Of a stretch of DNA of 56,411 nucleotides, positions 27,847 through 36,961 are shown one piece after another; positions within the stretch are counted from its first letter, which is position 1; each line of letters starts with the position of its first letter. The DNA comes from Bacteroidota bacterium (GTDB lineage: Bacteria; Bacteroidota; Bacteroidia; Bacteroidales; B39-G9), in assembly GCA_015222055.1 (NCBI GenBank), contig JADFUR010000047.1, forward strand, positions 1-56,411. The letters run 5' to 3'. The notes under the pieces were generated by a model, which was not told the origin of the DNA, ran no database searches, and saw only the letters and a program-made list of their open reading frames with translations. The position numbers were made by a program, and so were the translations under genes.

Positions 27847-29760
27847 TTAAGTGATGTTGTATTTTTTAAATTTTTGGTATAATGTATTTCTACTTATTCC
27901 TAATGATTTTGATGTTTTACTTACATTCTTATTATTTGCAGTAAAATGTTGAATAATTAATTTTTCTTCTATAAAATCTATAGGATGAAGAACTTGAGTG
28001 TCAATTAAGTCAAGAGATTGTAATGAACTTTTTTCGTTACTATTATCTTCAACAAATTCATTAAAAGAAATTTTCCCATCTAAATTAACAATTTTTTCAA
28101 TAAAATTTTCCAGTTCACGAATATTCCCCGGCCAATCATATTTATTAAGTTGATCCAAAAGGTTTTTATCAATAGAAGGAATTTTCTTTGTTAATTTTAA
28201 TGATTTCTGTTTTAAAAAGAACTTTATCAGAAGAGGGATATCTTCTCTTCTATCTTTCAATAAAGGTATTTGCAAAGGAATAACACTAAGTCGGTAATAT
28301 AAATCTCTTCTGAAATTACCTTTATCAATTTCATTTAATAAGTTTTTATTGGTAGCAGCAATAATTCTTACGTCAACTGTAATTAATTTTTCTCCTCCTA
28401 CTCTAACAACACTTCCTTCTTGTATAGCTCTTAAAAGTTTAACCTGCATATCTACGTGCATCTCACCAATTTCATCTAAAAAGAGAGTTCCTTTATTGGC
28501 AAGTTCAAATTTTCCTGGGTGGCCACCTTTCTTTGCACCAGTAAAAGCACCTTGCTCATAACCAAACAATTCGCTTTCAATAAGATTTTCGGGAATAGCA
28601 CCGCAATTAATTGCAACAAAACCGTGTTCGCTCCTACTACTGGCATTATGAATAGATTGAGCAAAAACCTCTTTCCCTGTACCACTATCTCCTTGAATTA
28701 ATATTGTTGAAGGGCTATCGGATACTGCTTTAGAATAGTTAATAATTTCAAGCATTTTATTACTTTTGTATACAATATCATCAAAAGTATAATGAGCCTG
28801 CATACCGGTATATTTATTTACAATATTAAAAATACGTTGCATTTCTCTCACCGATATTACAATACCTATTGTTTTATCGCCTCTCCCTTTTATGGGATAA
28901 ACACTTATGCTGAATTTTTCTTTTTTTAAACTCGTATTAATTAAGACGTCCTCATTTCTGATATTTTTTCCAATTTCTATTTCTCTTTCAATTACTCCCC
29001 AACTTTCAATTAATTTTGAAATATGCTTATCTATTAGTTCTCTCCTTCTTATGTTAACTGTCTGACAAGCAACATCGTTAGCATATTGAATTTTGTTTTC
29101 TAAATCGAGAGCAAAAATTCCAAATTCAACAGAATTCATTATTGCAAAAGTAAACTGATTTGTATCAACTAATTGATTATTAATAAATTGATTTCTCAGT
29201 TTAATTTCAATTGCTTTTACGGTTGATTTTACCAGTCCAAGAGTATGAGGATGTACTTTGTCGCTGGTTGCTGTTAAATTTAAAGTGCCAATTATTTTCC
29301 CATCTGTATTATGAATAGGAGCTGCTGAACATGTCCATTTATGATAAGCAGTAATAAAATGTTCTTTTGCAGTTACTTGTACAGAAACATCTTCTTTTAT
29401 TGCAGTTCCCATTGCATTAGTACCTATACTTTCTTCATCCATATAGGCACCGGCTTTCATATTTACATTTTGGGCTGCCCTTATTATTTGCTTATTTCCT
29501 TGAATTTTTAGTATACACCCTTGTTCGTCTGTCAACAAAATAATAAATCCGGATTCTTTTAATATTTCATATAAGCTATCGATAAATGGGTCAGCGAATT
29601 CAATTAGTCTCTGTTTTTTAATTTTTATTGATGATAGCTCATTTTCAGTAAGTATTTTTTTTGAATATATTCTCTTTTTTTCTACACCATAAATTTCACT
29701 CCTCTGGTGTGAACTATTTATAATATTCTTATGTTCTTTCTCATTTATAGGAATATTCAT
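27847..29760 (-). CDS. AcoR-like sigma-54-dependent transcriptional activator
   Basis: 637 aa. N-terminal GAF-type sensor region (ESIGTNAMGTAI and HKWTCSAAPIHNTDGKIIG are typical of AcoR-type activators), a PAS domain (about 205-310), AAA+ domain with Walker A GDSGTGKE, sigma-54 contact loop GAFTGAKKGG, Walker B TLFLDEIGEM, and a C-terminal Fis-type HTH ending SKTSKSLGISRNTLYQKF. AcoR relatives respond to acetoin, alcohols or aldehydes. It stands directly upstream of the alcohol dehydrogenase, with its likely binding site in the gap, so it is the predicted regulator of that gene. Confidence 0.92.
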   Translation of the reverse strand: MNIPINEKEHKNIINSSHQRSEIYGVEKKRIYSKKILTENELSSIKIKKQRLIEFADPFIDSLYEILKESGFIILLTDEQGCILKIQGNKQIIRAAQNVNMKAGAYMDEESIGTNAMGTAIKEDVSVQVTAKEHFITAYHKWTCSAAPIHNTDGKIIGTLNLTATSDKVHPHTLGLVKSTVKAIEIKLRNQFINNQLVDTNQFTFAIMNSVEFGIFALDLENKIQYANDVACQTVNIRRRELIDKHISKLIESWGVIEREIEIGKNIRNEDVLINTSLKKEKFSISVYPIKGRGDKTIGIVISVREMQRIFNIVNKYTGMQAHYTFDDIVYKSNKMLEIINYSKAVSDSPSTILIQGDSGTGKEVFAQSIHNASSRSEHGFVAINCGAIPENLIESELFGYEQGAFTGAKKGGHPGKFELANKGTLFLDEIGEMHVDMQVKLLRAIQEGSVVRVGGEKLITVDVRIIAATNKNLLNEIDKGNFRRDLYYRLSVIPLQIPLLKDRREDIPLLIKFFLKQKSLKLTKKIPSIDKNLLDQLNKYDWPGNIRELENFIEKIVNLDGKISFNEFVEDNSNEKSSLQSLDLIDTQVLHPIDFIEEKLIIQHFTANNKNVSKTSKSLGISRNTLYQKFKKYNIT

Positions 29761-30127
29761 AATTTCAAATCATTTAAATAATTAAGATTACTTTGTTTTT
29801 ACTTTTTCTCAATACGAAATTAACAACAATTTAGTTTCTAAATATTATAGGCAAATTAATTAAAATCAGAGTGAACTTAAATAATAATTGTTTTTTATAA
29901 GCAATATTAAAATTAAAAATGTTTTTTATTTAGTTAAATACTAGATAAATCAACTTTCTACATAAATAAACTGCTTATTAATAAGCACATTGTATTTTAA
30001 ATAATTTATTATTATTTGTTTAAAAAAAATATTGAAATTGGTTTGATAATTGAATTTTACTTAATAATTTTAAGCTTTATTTAAAATAAAATTATCATAT
30101 AAAATATTTAATTAAAATTTTTACATT
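29761..30127. other. AT-rich divergent promoter region
   Basis: About 365 bp between the divergent activator and DUF2721 genes. No ORF, no clear hairpin and no convincing sigma-54 element were found. It must hold promoters for both directions. Confidence 0.4.
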
Positions 30128-30583
30128 ATGCACGAAACAGTAATTGAAATAATTAAAGGAATGCTTGCTCCAGGAATAATGATTTCAGCTTGTGGTCTTC
30201 TTTTATTAGGAATGAATAATAAATATTCCATGGTTGTAAGTAGAATTAGAGTTTTGAATATGGAATATAGGCAAATTGATAAAAACAACAAAGAGAGAAT
30301 CAACAATATATTGCTACAGCTTCCTATGCTTATTAAACGTATGCGTTATTTAAGAAATGCTGTGTGGTTATACACTATTGCAATTGGAATGTTTATTTTT
30401 TCAATGTTTTCTTTGGGATGGTATCTGCTTGACGGCAAAACTATTCTTCAATCAAACATTTCGGGGATCTTATTTATTATTGCATTAATAGCTGTGTTAT
30501 ATGGTGTTATTTATGCCGCAGTAGAAGTACGTTTATGTTACAAAATACTTAATATTGAAACAAAAAATATTCCTATTGATTAA
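30128..30583 (+). CDS. DUF2721-family membrane protein
   Basis: 151 aa with three hydrophobic segments: about residues 12-30 (MLAPGIMISACGLLLLGMNN), 80-103 and 112-133. The N-terminal LAPGIMISACGLLLLG, NKYSMVVSRIRVLNMEYR and C-terminal EVRLCYKIL match the DUF2721 family, function unknown. It begins a forward group with the threonine-synthase-like gene (gap 45 bp). Confidence 0.75.
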   Translation: MHETVIEIIKGMLAPGIMISACGLLLLGMNNKYSMVVSRIRVLNMEYRQIDKNNKERINNILLQLPMLIKRMRYLRNAVWLYTIAIGMFIFSMFSLGWYLLDGKTILQSNISGILFIIALIAVLYGVIYAAVEVRLCYKILNIETKNIPID

Positions 30584-30628
30584 TATAAATGAATTATTAT
30601 TAAATAGATATATATAGAAGATAAAATT

Positions 30629-31876
30629 ATGAGTAAATTTTATTTTGAATGTATAAACTGTGGCAGGAAGTATGCTTCGAACGAAGTAACTTATCTTTGT
30701 CCTGATTGTGAAAAAAAAAACACAAAAACAGGACCTCCTAAAGGTGTTTTAAAAACCGTTTATGAATATGAAAACATAAAAAAGTCTGCAAAACAAAAAG
30801 ACTTGTTTGATAATCTTGAAAAAGATGATTATTTAGAACTGCTTCCTGTTAATTCAAAAATAAATTTGCCTTTTTTACGAGTTGGCAAAACACCTTTATA
30901 TAAAATTGATGACATAGACGGAGAAAAAATAAATTTTGAACTCTTTTTAAAAGACGATTCTCAAAATCCAACCTTCTCATTTAAAGACCGGGCTTCATAC
31001 ATAGTCTCGGGTTATGCAAAAGAAAACAGAATAAACACAATTGTTGCTGCTTCAACCGGAAATGCGGGTTCTTCACTTGCAGGTATTTGTGCTTCTCAAA
31101 AACAAAAAGCCATAATATTTGTCCCTGCTTCGGCACCCAAAGCAAAGCTAACACAAATTGTTATGTATGGTGCACAAATAATTCCCGTTGCAGGAACATA
31201 CGACGATGCTTTTGATCTCAGTATTGAAGCAACAAAAAAATTTGGCTGGTATAACAGAAATACTGCATATAACCCTTTCACAATTGAAGGAAAAAAAACG
31301 GTTTCATTTGAAATATTCTCACAACTAGGCAAGCATATCCCCGATAAAATTTTTGTTCCCGTTGGCGATGGTGTAATTATATCAGGCGTTTATAAAGGTT
31401 TTGAAGATTTATTAAATTTGGGTATCATAAATAAAATACCAACAATTGTAGCTGTACAATCAGAAGGTAGCAGTAATATAATTAATAATCTTGAAAATGA
31501 TAAGTTCATATCAAAACCAAGTAAAACAATTGCGGATTCTATTGCAGTAAATATACCGCGAAATTATTATATGGCTAAAGATTTTATTAAAAAATATAAA
31601 GGAGAAACTATTTCTGTTTCAGACGAGGATATTATGAAGGCCTCTATCACATTAAGCAAAAATACCGGTATTTTTTCAGAGCCTGCTGCTGCGGCTACTT
31701 TTGCAGGAATCTTAAAATATTCTAAAAATTCAAAAATTCAAAAAAATTCAAAAAATGTTGTTTTATTGACAGGTAGTGGATTGAAAGACTTGAATTCAGT
31801 ACAAAGCCTTATTGATTTTCCTGAACCGATTAACCCAAATTTATCAGATTTAGAAAAAATCTTATCACTTTTGTAA
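30629..31876 (+). CDS. Threonine synthase-like PLP enzyme (fold type II)
   Basis: 415 aa. A zinc-ribbon-like N-terminus (CINCGRKY...CPDC) precedes a fold-type II PLP domain with the Schiff-base Lys in PTFSFKDRASY, the phosphate-binding ASTGNAGSSLAG and a C-terminal VVLLTGSGLKD. This is the archaeal/plant-type ThrC layout. Homoserine-phosphate-pathway neighbours are absent. Its location upstream of ssnA and in the same window as ygfK raises the alternative that it acts on an amino-acid-like intermediate, as the fold-type II lyase YgeX does in ygf-type clusters (inference only). Confidence 0.8.
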   Translation: MSKFYFECINCGRKYASNEVTYLCPDCEKKNTKTGPPKGVLKTVYEYENIKKSAKQKDLFDNLEKDDYLELLPVNSKINLPFLRVGKTPLYKIDDIDGEKINFELFLKDDSQNPTFSFKDRASYIVSGYAKENRINTIVAASTGNAGSSLAGICASQKQKAIIFVPASAPKAKLTQIVMYGAQIIPVAGTYDDAFDLSIEATKKFGWYNRNTAYNPFTIEGKKTVSFEIFSQLGKHIPDKIFVPVGDGVIISGVYKGFEDLLNLGIINKIPTIVAVQSEGSSNIINNLENDKFISKPSKTIADSIAVNIPRNYYMAKDFIKKYKGETISVSDEDIMKASITLSKNTGIFSEPAAAATFAGILKYSKNSKIQKNSKNVVLLTGSGLKDLNSVQSLIDFPEPINPNLSDLEKILSLL

Positions 31877-31931
31877 AGTTTTTAACAAATTATTTATAAG
31901 TTTATAAATAATTTATTCTAAAACAATCAAC

Positions 31932-32321
31932 ATGGACAATCTAATTATTGAAGGATCGAAATCTTTTCCCAAAATAATGTTTATTCCTGAGATTAATAAA
32001 TTTGAAATTTCAGGGCATTCTTATCCTCAAGATCCAATTGCTGAGTACGAACCTGTTTTTAGCTGGATTGATAAAAATTTGGGAGAATTAAGAAACCAGT
32101 TACTAACTTTTTCATTAAAAATTTAGTACTTTAATTCAGCATCAAACAGAATTATATTAATGTTTCTAAAAAAACTTGAGGAATTTTATAATTCCGGTTC
32201 GAAAATTGAAATCAATTGGTATTACGATGATGAAGAAATTTTTAATGAAGGTGAAATTTTCGCCTCTTTAATAAAAATTCCTATGAATTTCATTCCTCTT
32301 CCTAATGAAGAGACTTTTTAA
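31932..32321 (+). pseudogene. SiaC/DUF1987-family gene interrupted by an in-frame amber codon
   Basis: Codons 1-64 read MDNLIIEGSKSFPKIMFIPE..., then TAG at 32124-32126, then the same frame continues YFNSASNRIILMFLKKLEEF and IEINWYYDDEE to TAA at 32319-32321. The joined 129 residues have the full DUF1987/SiaC length and motifs (FSLK-x-YFNSAS and NWYYD), with only one residue, usually Glu, replaced by the stop. SiaC proteins are phosphoproteins controlled by a kinase and a PP2C phosphatase. TAG is used as a normal stop elsewhere in the window, so recoding is unlikely; a nonsense mutation or a base-call error are the options. Confidence 0.75.
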
Positions 32322-32343
32322 CATTTAAAATATTAGACTAAAT

Positions 32344-32432
32344 AGAAAAGCCGCTAAGCGGTTAACTTTAAAAAAAGACTGAAAGCTATAAGTCTGTAAG
32401 TCAATTTGTTATAAATCCGCAAAGTGGCTATA
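32344..32432 (+). repeat. 89-nt dispersed repeat, copy A
   Basis: Begins AGAAAAGCCGCTAAGCGG and ends GTGGCTATA; same length as copies at 33866-33954 and 45061-45149. Contains the palindrome CCGCTAAGCGG and an AGACT/AGTCT hairpin. Lies in the gap before ssnA. Confidence 0.8.
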
Positions 32433-32486
32433 AATTGACAACTTTAGTTTTCGGAGTAGTTTCACATTTAAAATATAAAACTAAAT

Positions 32487-33758
32487 ATGATTTACTTAAA
32501 AAACGCTATATATATAGACAGCGAGACATTAGAATTCAAAAAAACAAACATACAGGTAGAAGAAGGCAAAAAAGGCAAAATAAAATTTCTTGATAAACTC
32601 CCCACAAAAATTAATGAAAACGAGATAATTGACTGTAATAATAAGTTTGTTACAAAATCGTTTGCATGTGGACACCATCATGTTTACTCTTCATTATCAA
32701 GAGGAATGGGTGCTCCTAAAAAAAATCCGGAAAATTTTCTTGATGTATTAACTTACATTTGGTGGACTCTCGATAAATGCCTTGATAAAGAAACGATTGA
32801 AGCAAGTGCTTTAACAACTGCAATGGCATGTGCAAAAAATGGTGTTACTTTTGCTATTGACCACCACGCCTCTCCTTTTGCTATTGAAGGCTCATTAGAA
32901 ACTATTGCAGCAGCTTTTGATAAAGTTGGTGTATCACACTTGCTATGTTACGAAATATCTGACCGTGATGGTTTAGATATTGCCGAAAAAGGTTTAAATG
33001 AAGCAGAGAACTATTTAAAAAATCAACAGGGTTTAGTTGGCTTGCATGCATCATTTACTGTTTGTAACGACACTTTAAAAAAGGCTGTTGACTTATCAAA
33101 TAAATACAATTCAGGTATTCATGTTCATGTGGCAGAAGATAAGTATGATGAAGATCACAGTATAAAAAACTATAATAAACGAATTATTGAACGATTTAAC
33201 GATTATGGCGTTTTGAATTCTTCCAAAACAATACTTGGTCATTGTCTTCATCTTGACGATAATGAGAAAAAAATTGTTAGAAACTCAAAAGCTTATGTTG
33301 TTCAAAATCCCGAAAGCAACTTAAACAATAATGTTGGTTATTTTAATTCGCAAAATCTTGGCGACAATATAATGCTCGGAACCGATGGAATGCACAGCGA
33401 CATGTTACGTAGTGCAAAAGCCGCTTTTTATGTAGGTCAAGGTTTTGATAATATTGATTTTCCGGGTGCTTATTCTCGATTTAGAAAAGTGCATAAATAC
33501 ATTGCTGACAACAATTTTATTGGTGACGATGATAATAACTTAGTGGTTTTAGACTATGATTCTCCTACTGAGATTAACCAAAATAATTTTTTGGGACATT
33601 TCATTTTTGGCATTGAATCAAAACATGTTCAACATGTTATTTCATCAGGTAAATTAATTGTTAAAAACAGAATTATTCAAACCGTTGACGAACAAGAAAT
33701 TTTGTCGATGTCTCAAGAGCTAAGTAAAAAACTTTGGGATAAAATGTCGAAATTATAA
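32487..33758 (+). CDS. ssnA: SsnA-type amidohydrolase
   Basis: 423-aa metal-dependent amidohydrolase. Metal ligands: CGHHHVYSSLSRGM, GIHVHVAEDKYD, GHCLHL and LGTDGMHSDM; IDHHASPFAI and TYIWWTLDK closely follow E. coli SsnA. SsnA is encoded with ygfK and xdhD-type hydroxylases and is implicated in anaerobic purine/urate breakdown as a deaminase or ring-opening hydrolase; the exact substrate is unsettled. It is about 18 kb from the ygfK copy and follows the threonine-synthase-like and broken SiaC genes; the 165-bp gap contains a repeat, so co-transcription is uncertain. Confidence 0.88.
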   Translation: MIYLKNAIYIDSETLEFKKTNIQVEEGKKGKIKFLDKLPTKINENEIIDCNNKFVTKSFACGHHHVYSSLSRGMGAPKKNPENFLDVLTYIWWTLDKCLDKETIEASALTTAMACAKNGVTFAIDHHASPFAIEGSLETIAAAFDKVGVSHLLCYEISDRDGLDIAEKGLNEAENYLKNQQGLVGLHASFTVCNDTLKKAVDLSNKYNSGIHVHVAEDKYDEDHSIKNYNKRIIERFNDYGVLNSSKTILGHCLHLDDNEKKIVRNSKAYVVQNPESNLNNNVGYFNSQNLGDNIMLGTDGMHSDMLRSAKAAFYVGQGFDNIDFPGAYSRFRKVHKYIADNNFIGDDDNNLVVLDYDSPTEINQNNFLGHFIFGIESKHVQHVISSGKLIVKNRIIQTVDEQEILSMSQELSKKLWDKMSKL

Positions 33759-33788
33759 AGTTCATATTTCATAATAATAGAAAACAAT

Positions 33789-33824
33789 AAAAACTGTCGA
33801 TTTTTTAATTCGGCAGTTTTTTTT
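33789..33824 (+). terminator. Terminator of ssnA
   Basis: AAAACTGTCGA (33790-33800) pairs with TCGGCAGTTTT (33810-33820), followed by eight T in total. Located 30 bp after the ssnA stop. Confidence 0.8.
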
Positions 33825-33865
33825 ACCTGCGGTTCGGGATTTATAATCTCGAACTAACAAGCTGT

Positions 33866-33954
33866 AGAAAAGCCGCTAAGCGGTTAAGTTTTCATAAAGA
33901 TCGGAAGCTACAAATCTGTATGTCATTTTTTTACCAATCAGGTAAGCGGCTATA
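33866..33954 (+). repeat. 89-nt dispersed repeat, copy B
   Basis: Begins AGAAAAGCCGCTAAGCGG and ends GCGGCTATA. Followed by CCGGCATGGGTAAAAAACC, a segment that recurs in inverse orientation next to copy C at 43431-43460. Confidence 0.8.
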
Positions 33955-33997
33955 CCGGCATGGGTAAAAAACCTGGCAGAGTGTGGTTAATCATAGC

Positions 33998-34074
33998 TGT
34001 CATTCCGAAGTGAGACACGAACGAGGAATCCCCTTTTCATAGCTGGGGGATTTCTCCCTTCGTTCGAAATGACA
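33998..34074. repeat. MITE-like palindromic element
   Basis: TGTCATTCCGAA at the left end and TTCGAAATGACA at the right end are inverse repeats; inside, GAACGA...AATCCCC pairs with GGGGATT...TTCGTTC. The 77-bp unit resembles the common CATTnnGAACGA-type intergenic repeats of many bacteria. No ORF. Confidence 0.7.
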
Positions 34075-34234
34075 GAGATGCAATAACTAACAATCTATAT
34101 ATTAATACTTTCAGATTGCAAATCCGAAAGTGCAACGGGCTATAAATTGAATAATATATCTGAGAATTTTAATATATTTTTAATCGTTTAAAATAATTCG
34201 CAAAGCAGATTAAATTCATCAAGCTTATAAAAAA

Positions 34235-35779
34235 TTACTTTCCCTGATATAATTTTTCTATACCTTTTTGAAGTGATTCGTCGGGTTTTATATAATTATA
34301 ATCGCCCCAATAATTATCTAAATATTTATCGACAATGTCGAAAAAATTCTTTTTTGATTTTACTATTTCTTTATATTTGAAACGTTCAACATCGGTTGTA
34401 TCAATTTTGTTAACTGCTAACTCAATTAAAGTGTTATATTTATCAAAAAACAGCTCTCCTCTTTTTCTTACATTAAATTCTATGTCGGCACTTACATAAT
34501 TTAAATAATTTTTATTGTTTAACTCTTTGTAGCTCACTTTATAAATTGCTTTTTGTGACTTAACTTTAAATTTTCTTGAATGACTTACAATAAACAAATG
34601 TCCTTGTTTTTTTAAAATCTTTGGCTCTATCCAAAATTCTATTTTTCTAATTGAGAGAGACTTAATATCCAAATAAATTTTACCTGAATATAATAATTCA
34701 TCATCAATATATTTTTTTGGTTTGAATTCAATTACATAAGCTGATTGGTTATCAAAATCAACAATATCAACAATGTTATAATAATAATAATGAAAATAAT
34801 CAGAAGTAAGAAAATTTGGTTTATTCTTAACAATATCAAGCATTAAACTAGATTGGAGTCCTCCTTTAATCTTAACTACCAGAGTGTCCATAAGCAAATA
34901 ATTCATATTTTTTCTACTCTTTATTATTTTCAATCGGTCGAAAAAATCTGAGCTATAAGAAGTTTTATATATATCAACTACTGCTTCGAGAATGGCTACA
35001 TAATTATTGTCTCGCTTTATTGTTTCACGGTAAAATGATGTTAAATATGCAGGCTGGATGCAATAATTATTTGGTATTAAACTAATTGCAGAACTCAGTA
35101 ATGCTTGAGGACTCGAACTTCTGATTATTACTTCCTGAATAGGTATTACATTTGCATCTAGCATTAACAAATTATTATATTTTGTTAATTGATTGATTGG
35201 TATTTGCAAATTTTTGTACCCAATAAATGAGACAATAAGGTTTTTGTTTTTTTTCTGATAAGGGATTTTAAAAATAAATTCGCCGTCAGAATTTGATATT
35301 GTACCAATATTTGTTTCTTCGACCCAAATTGTGGCATAAGACAAAGAGCTGTTAAATTTGGAATCAATGATTTTACCTTTTACAATTATATAATTCAAAT
35401 TTTCGCTATTTTCAAAAATAGAATTATCTTCATTTTTACCACATATAACTATTTGATTTGAAATTACTTTAAAACAAAATGTAGTGTCTGACAACAAAAT
35501 ATGAAGAATCTCATTAACAGACTTATTTTTAACATTTATCTTAATCTTTTTATCTCCGCTAATCAACTCGGAGTTATATGAGAAATTATATCCGGTTTTT
35601 TTACTTATTGTAATTAACGCATCATATAAATTGCCATTTTTTATTTTTAGTGATATGTTCTTATTTAAGATATTTGTTGTGTCGTTTTGTGAAAAAAGAC
35701 AGATAGGCAAAGCAATAATGAGGAACAATACAAGTATCTGTATTGCTGTCGTTTTTTTATATTTATTTATGTTAGTCAT
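34235..35779 (-). CDS. STN plus CarboxypepD_reg-like envelope protein, no TonB barrel
   Basis: 514 aa. Signal peptide (IQILVLFLIIALPICLFSQ), an STN domain (about 40-105: LKIKNGNLYDALITISKKTG), a CarboxypepD_reg-like beta domain (about 130-215: VKGKIIDSKFNSSLSYATIW, IGTISNSDGEF), then about 290 residues shared with the protein at 37590-38897 (YRETIKRDNNYVAI, ending YWGDYNYIKPDESL). STN domains normally sit on TonB receptors and signal to FecR; here no plug or beta-barrel follows. Third gene after sigma factor and FecR, so probably their output or sensor. Confidence 0.8.
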   Translation of the reverse strand: MTNINKYKKTTAIQILVLFLIIALPICLFSQNDTTNILNKNISLKIKNGNLYDALITISKKTGYNFSYNSELISGDKKIKINVKNKSVNEILHILLSDTTFCFKVISNQIVICGKNEDNSIFENSENLNYIIVKGKIIDSKFNSSLSYATIWVEETNIGTISNSDGEFIFKIPYQKKNKNLIVSFIGYKNLQIPINQLTKYNNLLMLDANVIPIQEVIIRSSSPQALLSSAISLIPNNYCIQPAYLTSFYRETIKRDNNYVAILEAVVDIYKTSYSSDFFDRLKIIKSRKNMNYLLMDTLVVKIKGGLQSSLMLDIVKNKPNFLTSDYFHYYYYNIVDIVDFDNQSAYVIEFKPKKYIDDELLYSGKIYLDIKSLSIRKIEFWIEPKILKKQGHLFIVSHSRKFKVKSQKAIYKVSYKELNNKNYLNYVSADIEFNVRKRGELFFDKYNTLIELAVNKIDTTDVERFKYKEIVKSKKNFFDIVDKYLDNYWGDYNYIKPDESLQKGIEKLYQGK

Positions 35780-35884
35780 ATTAATTATTCCGTAAGATAC
35801 AAAATAATTAATTGTCGATAAATTTTAATTAGCAATATTGTATTTCTCTTTTTCTTTAATATACGAACTCGATTAACACAATAG

Positions 35885-36919
35885 TTAGTTTGAGTCTTTA
35901 TTATTTTTAGTTAACACAATTTCTTTGGTGTCTTTAATCATGTAATTCAGATCAAAAGTTGAGCAAATAACTTCGAGAACATTGTCAATTGGTTGGTTGC
36001 TAAATGTTGATGTCATTCTCAAATTTCTAATTACCGATGTCTCACACAATATTTCAACATTATAAGTTTTGTTTATTTCACTTATAACATCTTCTAATTT
36101 ATTGTTTTTAAATATTAAATCATTTGTTTTCCATGAGAGATAATTTATGTTGTTGTTTTGTTTTTTACTAATCTCATTATTAGAAAAAATTCCCAAATTT
36201 CCGGGTTTAAGAATTACATTAGCTTGCTCATTATTTTTTTTATAAAATTTTACTTTCCCAGTTTTAACAAATACTTCAACTTTTTTGTTTGGCAAATTTG
36301 CGTTAACACTAAACGAAGTACCTAAAACTTTTACTCTTGCATTTTTAGCAGATACAATAAACGGTTTTTTAGTGTTTTTTACAATTTCGAAAAACGCTTC
36401 ACCTGTTAATTGTACTTTTCTGTTATTTTTTGAAAATTCTTTAGGGAAATTAATCCTAGAATCTGCATATAAATAAACACTTGAGCCATCAGGTAAAATT
36501 ACTTTTTTGTTTAATTCGTTATTTGCTGCCTCAATCGAATTATATAAAATTGGATTTAAAGGTGAATTGTAAAGTAAATATCCTGAGAAAGAAAAACCAA
36601 TTAGAATAATAAATAGTGCTGCATAACGCATAAATTTCTTTATCGAAAAATTCGGTTTTATTGATAGATCTTCTTCATCAATATCAATTTTGGCGTGTAA
36701 TTTATCCCAAGCATTTTCAGTATTAATATCTTTCATTCTTTGTGACTTATCCATTAATTTCCAACTTGTTTTTATATTATTAAAAATTTTCATATTGTCC
36801 TCATCTTTCAGCCACATCTCAAAAACCTCATTGTCGGTCTCGCTTGTTTCATCAGATAAGTACTTTGCAATGAAATTCCAATTTATATTATTTGAATTAT
36901 TTTTTTTCATCACTTTCAA
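35885..36919 (-). CDS. FecR-family anti-sigma factor
   Basis: 344 aa. Cytosolic N-terminus with ISRYLSDE-like start (NFIAKYLSDETSETD), one transmembrane helix (about 92-112, YAALFIILIGFSFSGYLLYN), periplasmic FecR domain (VILPDGSSVYLYADS, VQLTGEAFFEI, PFIVSAKNARVKVLGTSF) and a C-terminal DUF4974-like STN-related part. It should hold the neighbouring ECF sigma factor and release it on an envelope signal. Follows the sigma gene by 42 bp. Confidence 0.9.
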   Translation of the reverse strand: MKVMKKNNSNNINWNFIAKYLSDETSETDNEVFEMWLKDEDNMKIFNNIKTSWKLMDKSQRMKDINTENAWDKLHAKIDIDEEDLSIKPNFSIKKFMRYAALFIILIGFSFSGYLLYNSPLNPILYNSIEAANNELNKKVILPDGSSVYLYADSRINFPKEFSKNNRKVQLTGEAFFEIVKNTKKPFIVSAKNARVKVLGTSFSVNANLPNKKVEVFVKTGKVKFYKKNNEQANVILKPGNLGIFSNNEISKKQNNNINYLSWKTNDLIFKNNKLEDVISEINKTYNVEILCETSVIRNLRMTSTFSNQPIDNVLEVICSTFDLNYMIKDTKEIVLTKNNKDSN

Positions 36920-36961
36920 TTTTTAATCCCGAAGTATCGGTATTTTGCTTACACTCAACTG

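Larger units (their letters stand above)
33759..34234. other. Repeat-filled intergenic region after ssnA
   Basis: 476 bp holding the ssnA terminator, 89-nt repeat copy B with a 28-bp extension, a MITE-like palindrome at 33998-34074 and a small hairpin (ACTTTCAGATTG..., about 34109-34133). No coding potential seen. Confidence 0.7.

Noticed and set aside
31932-32321. TAG as a sense codon (pyrrolysine or recoded code)
   Set aside because: TAG ends other ORFs in the window (51357, 52068) and no pyl gene is visible; a nonsense mutation is simpler.
33831-33875. GGTTCGGGATTTATAATCTCGAAC stretch as a tRNA arm
   Set aside because: No acceptor stem or anticodon arm could be folded around it; no tRNA was found in the window.
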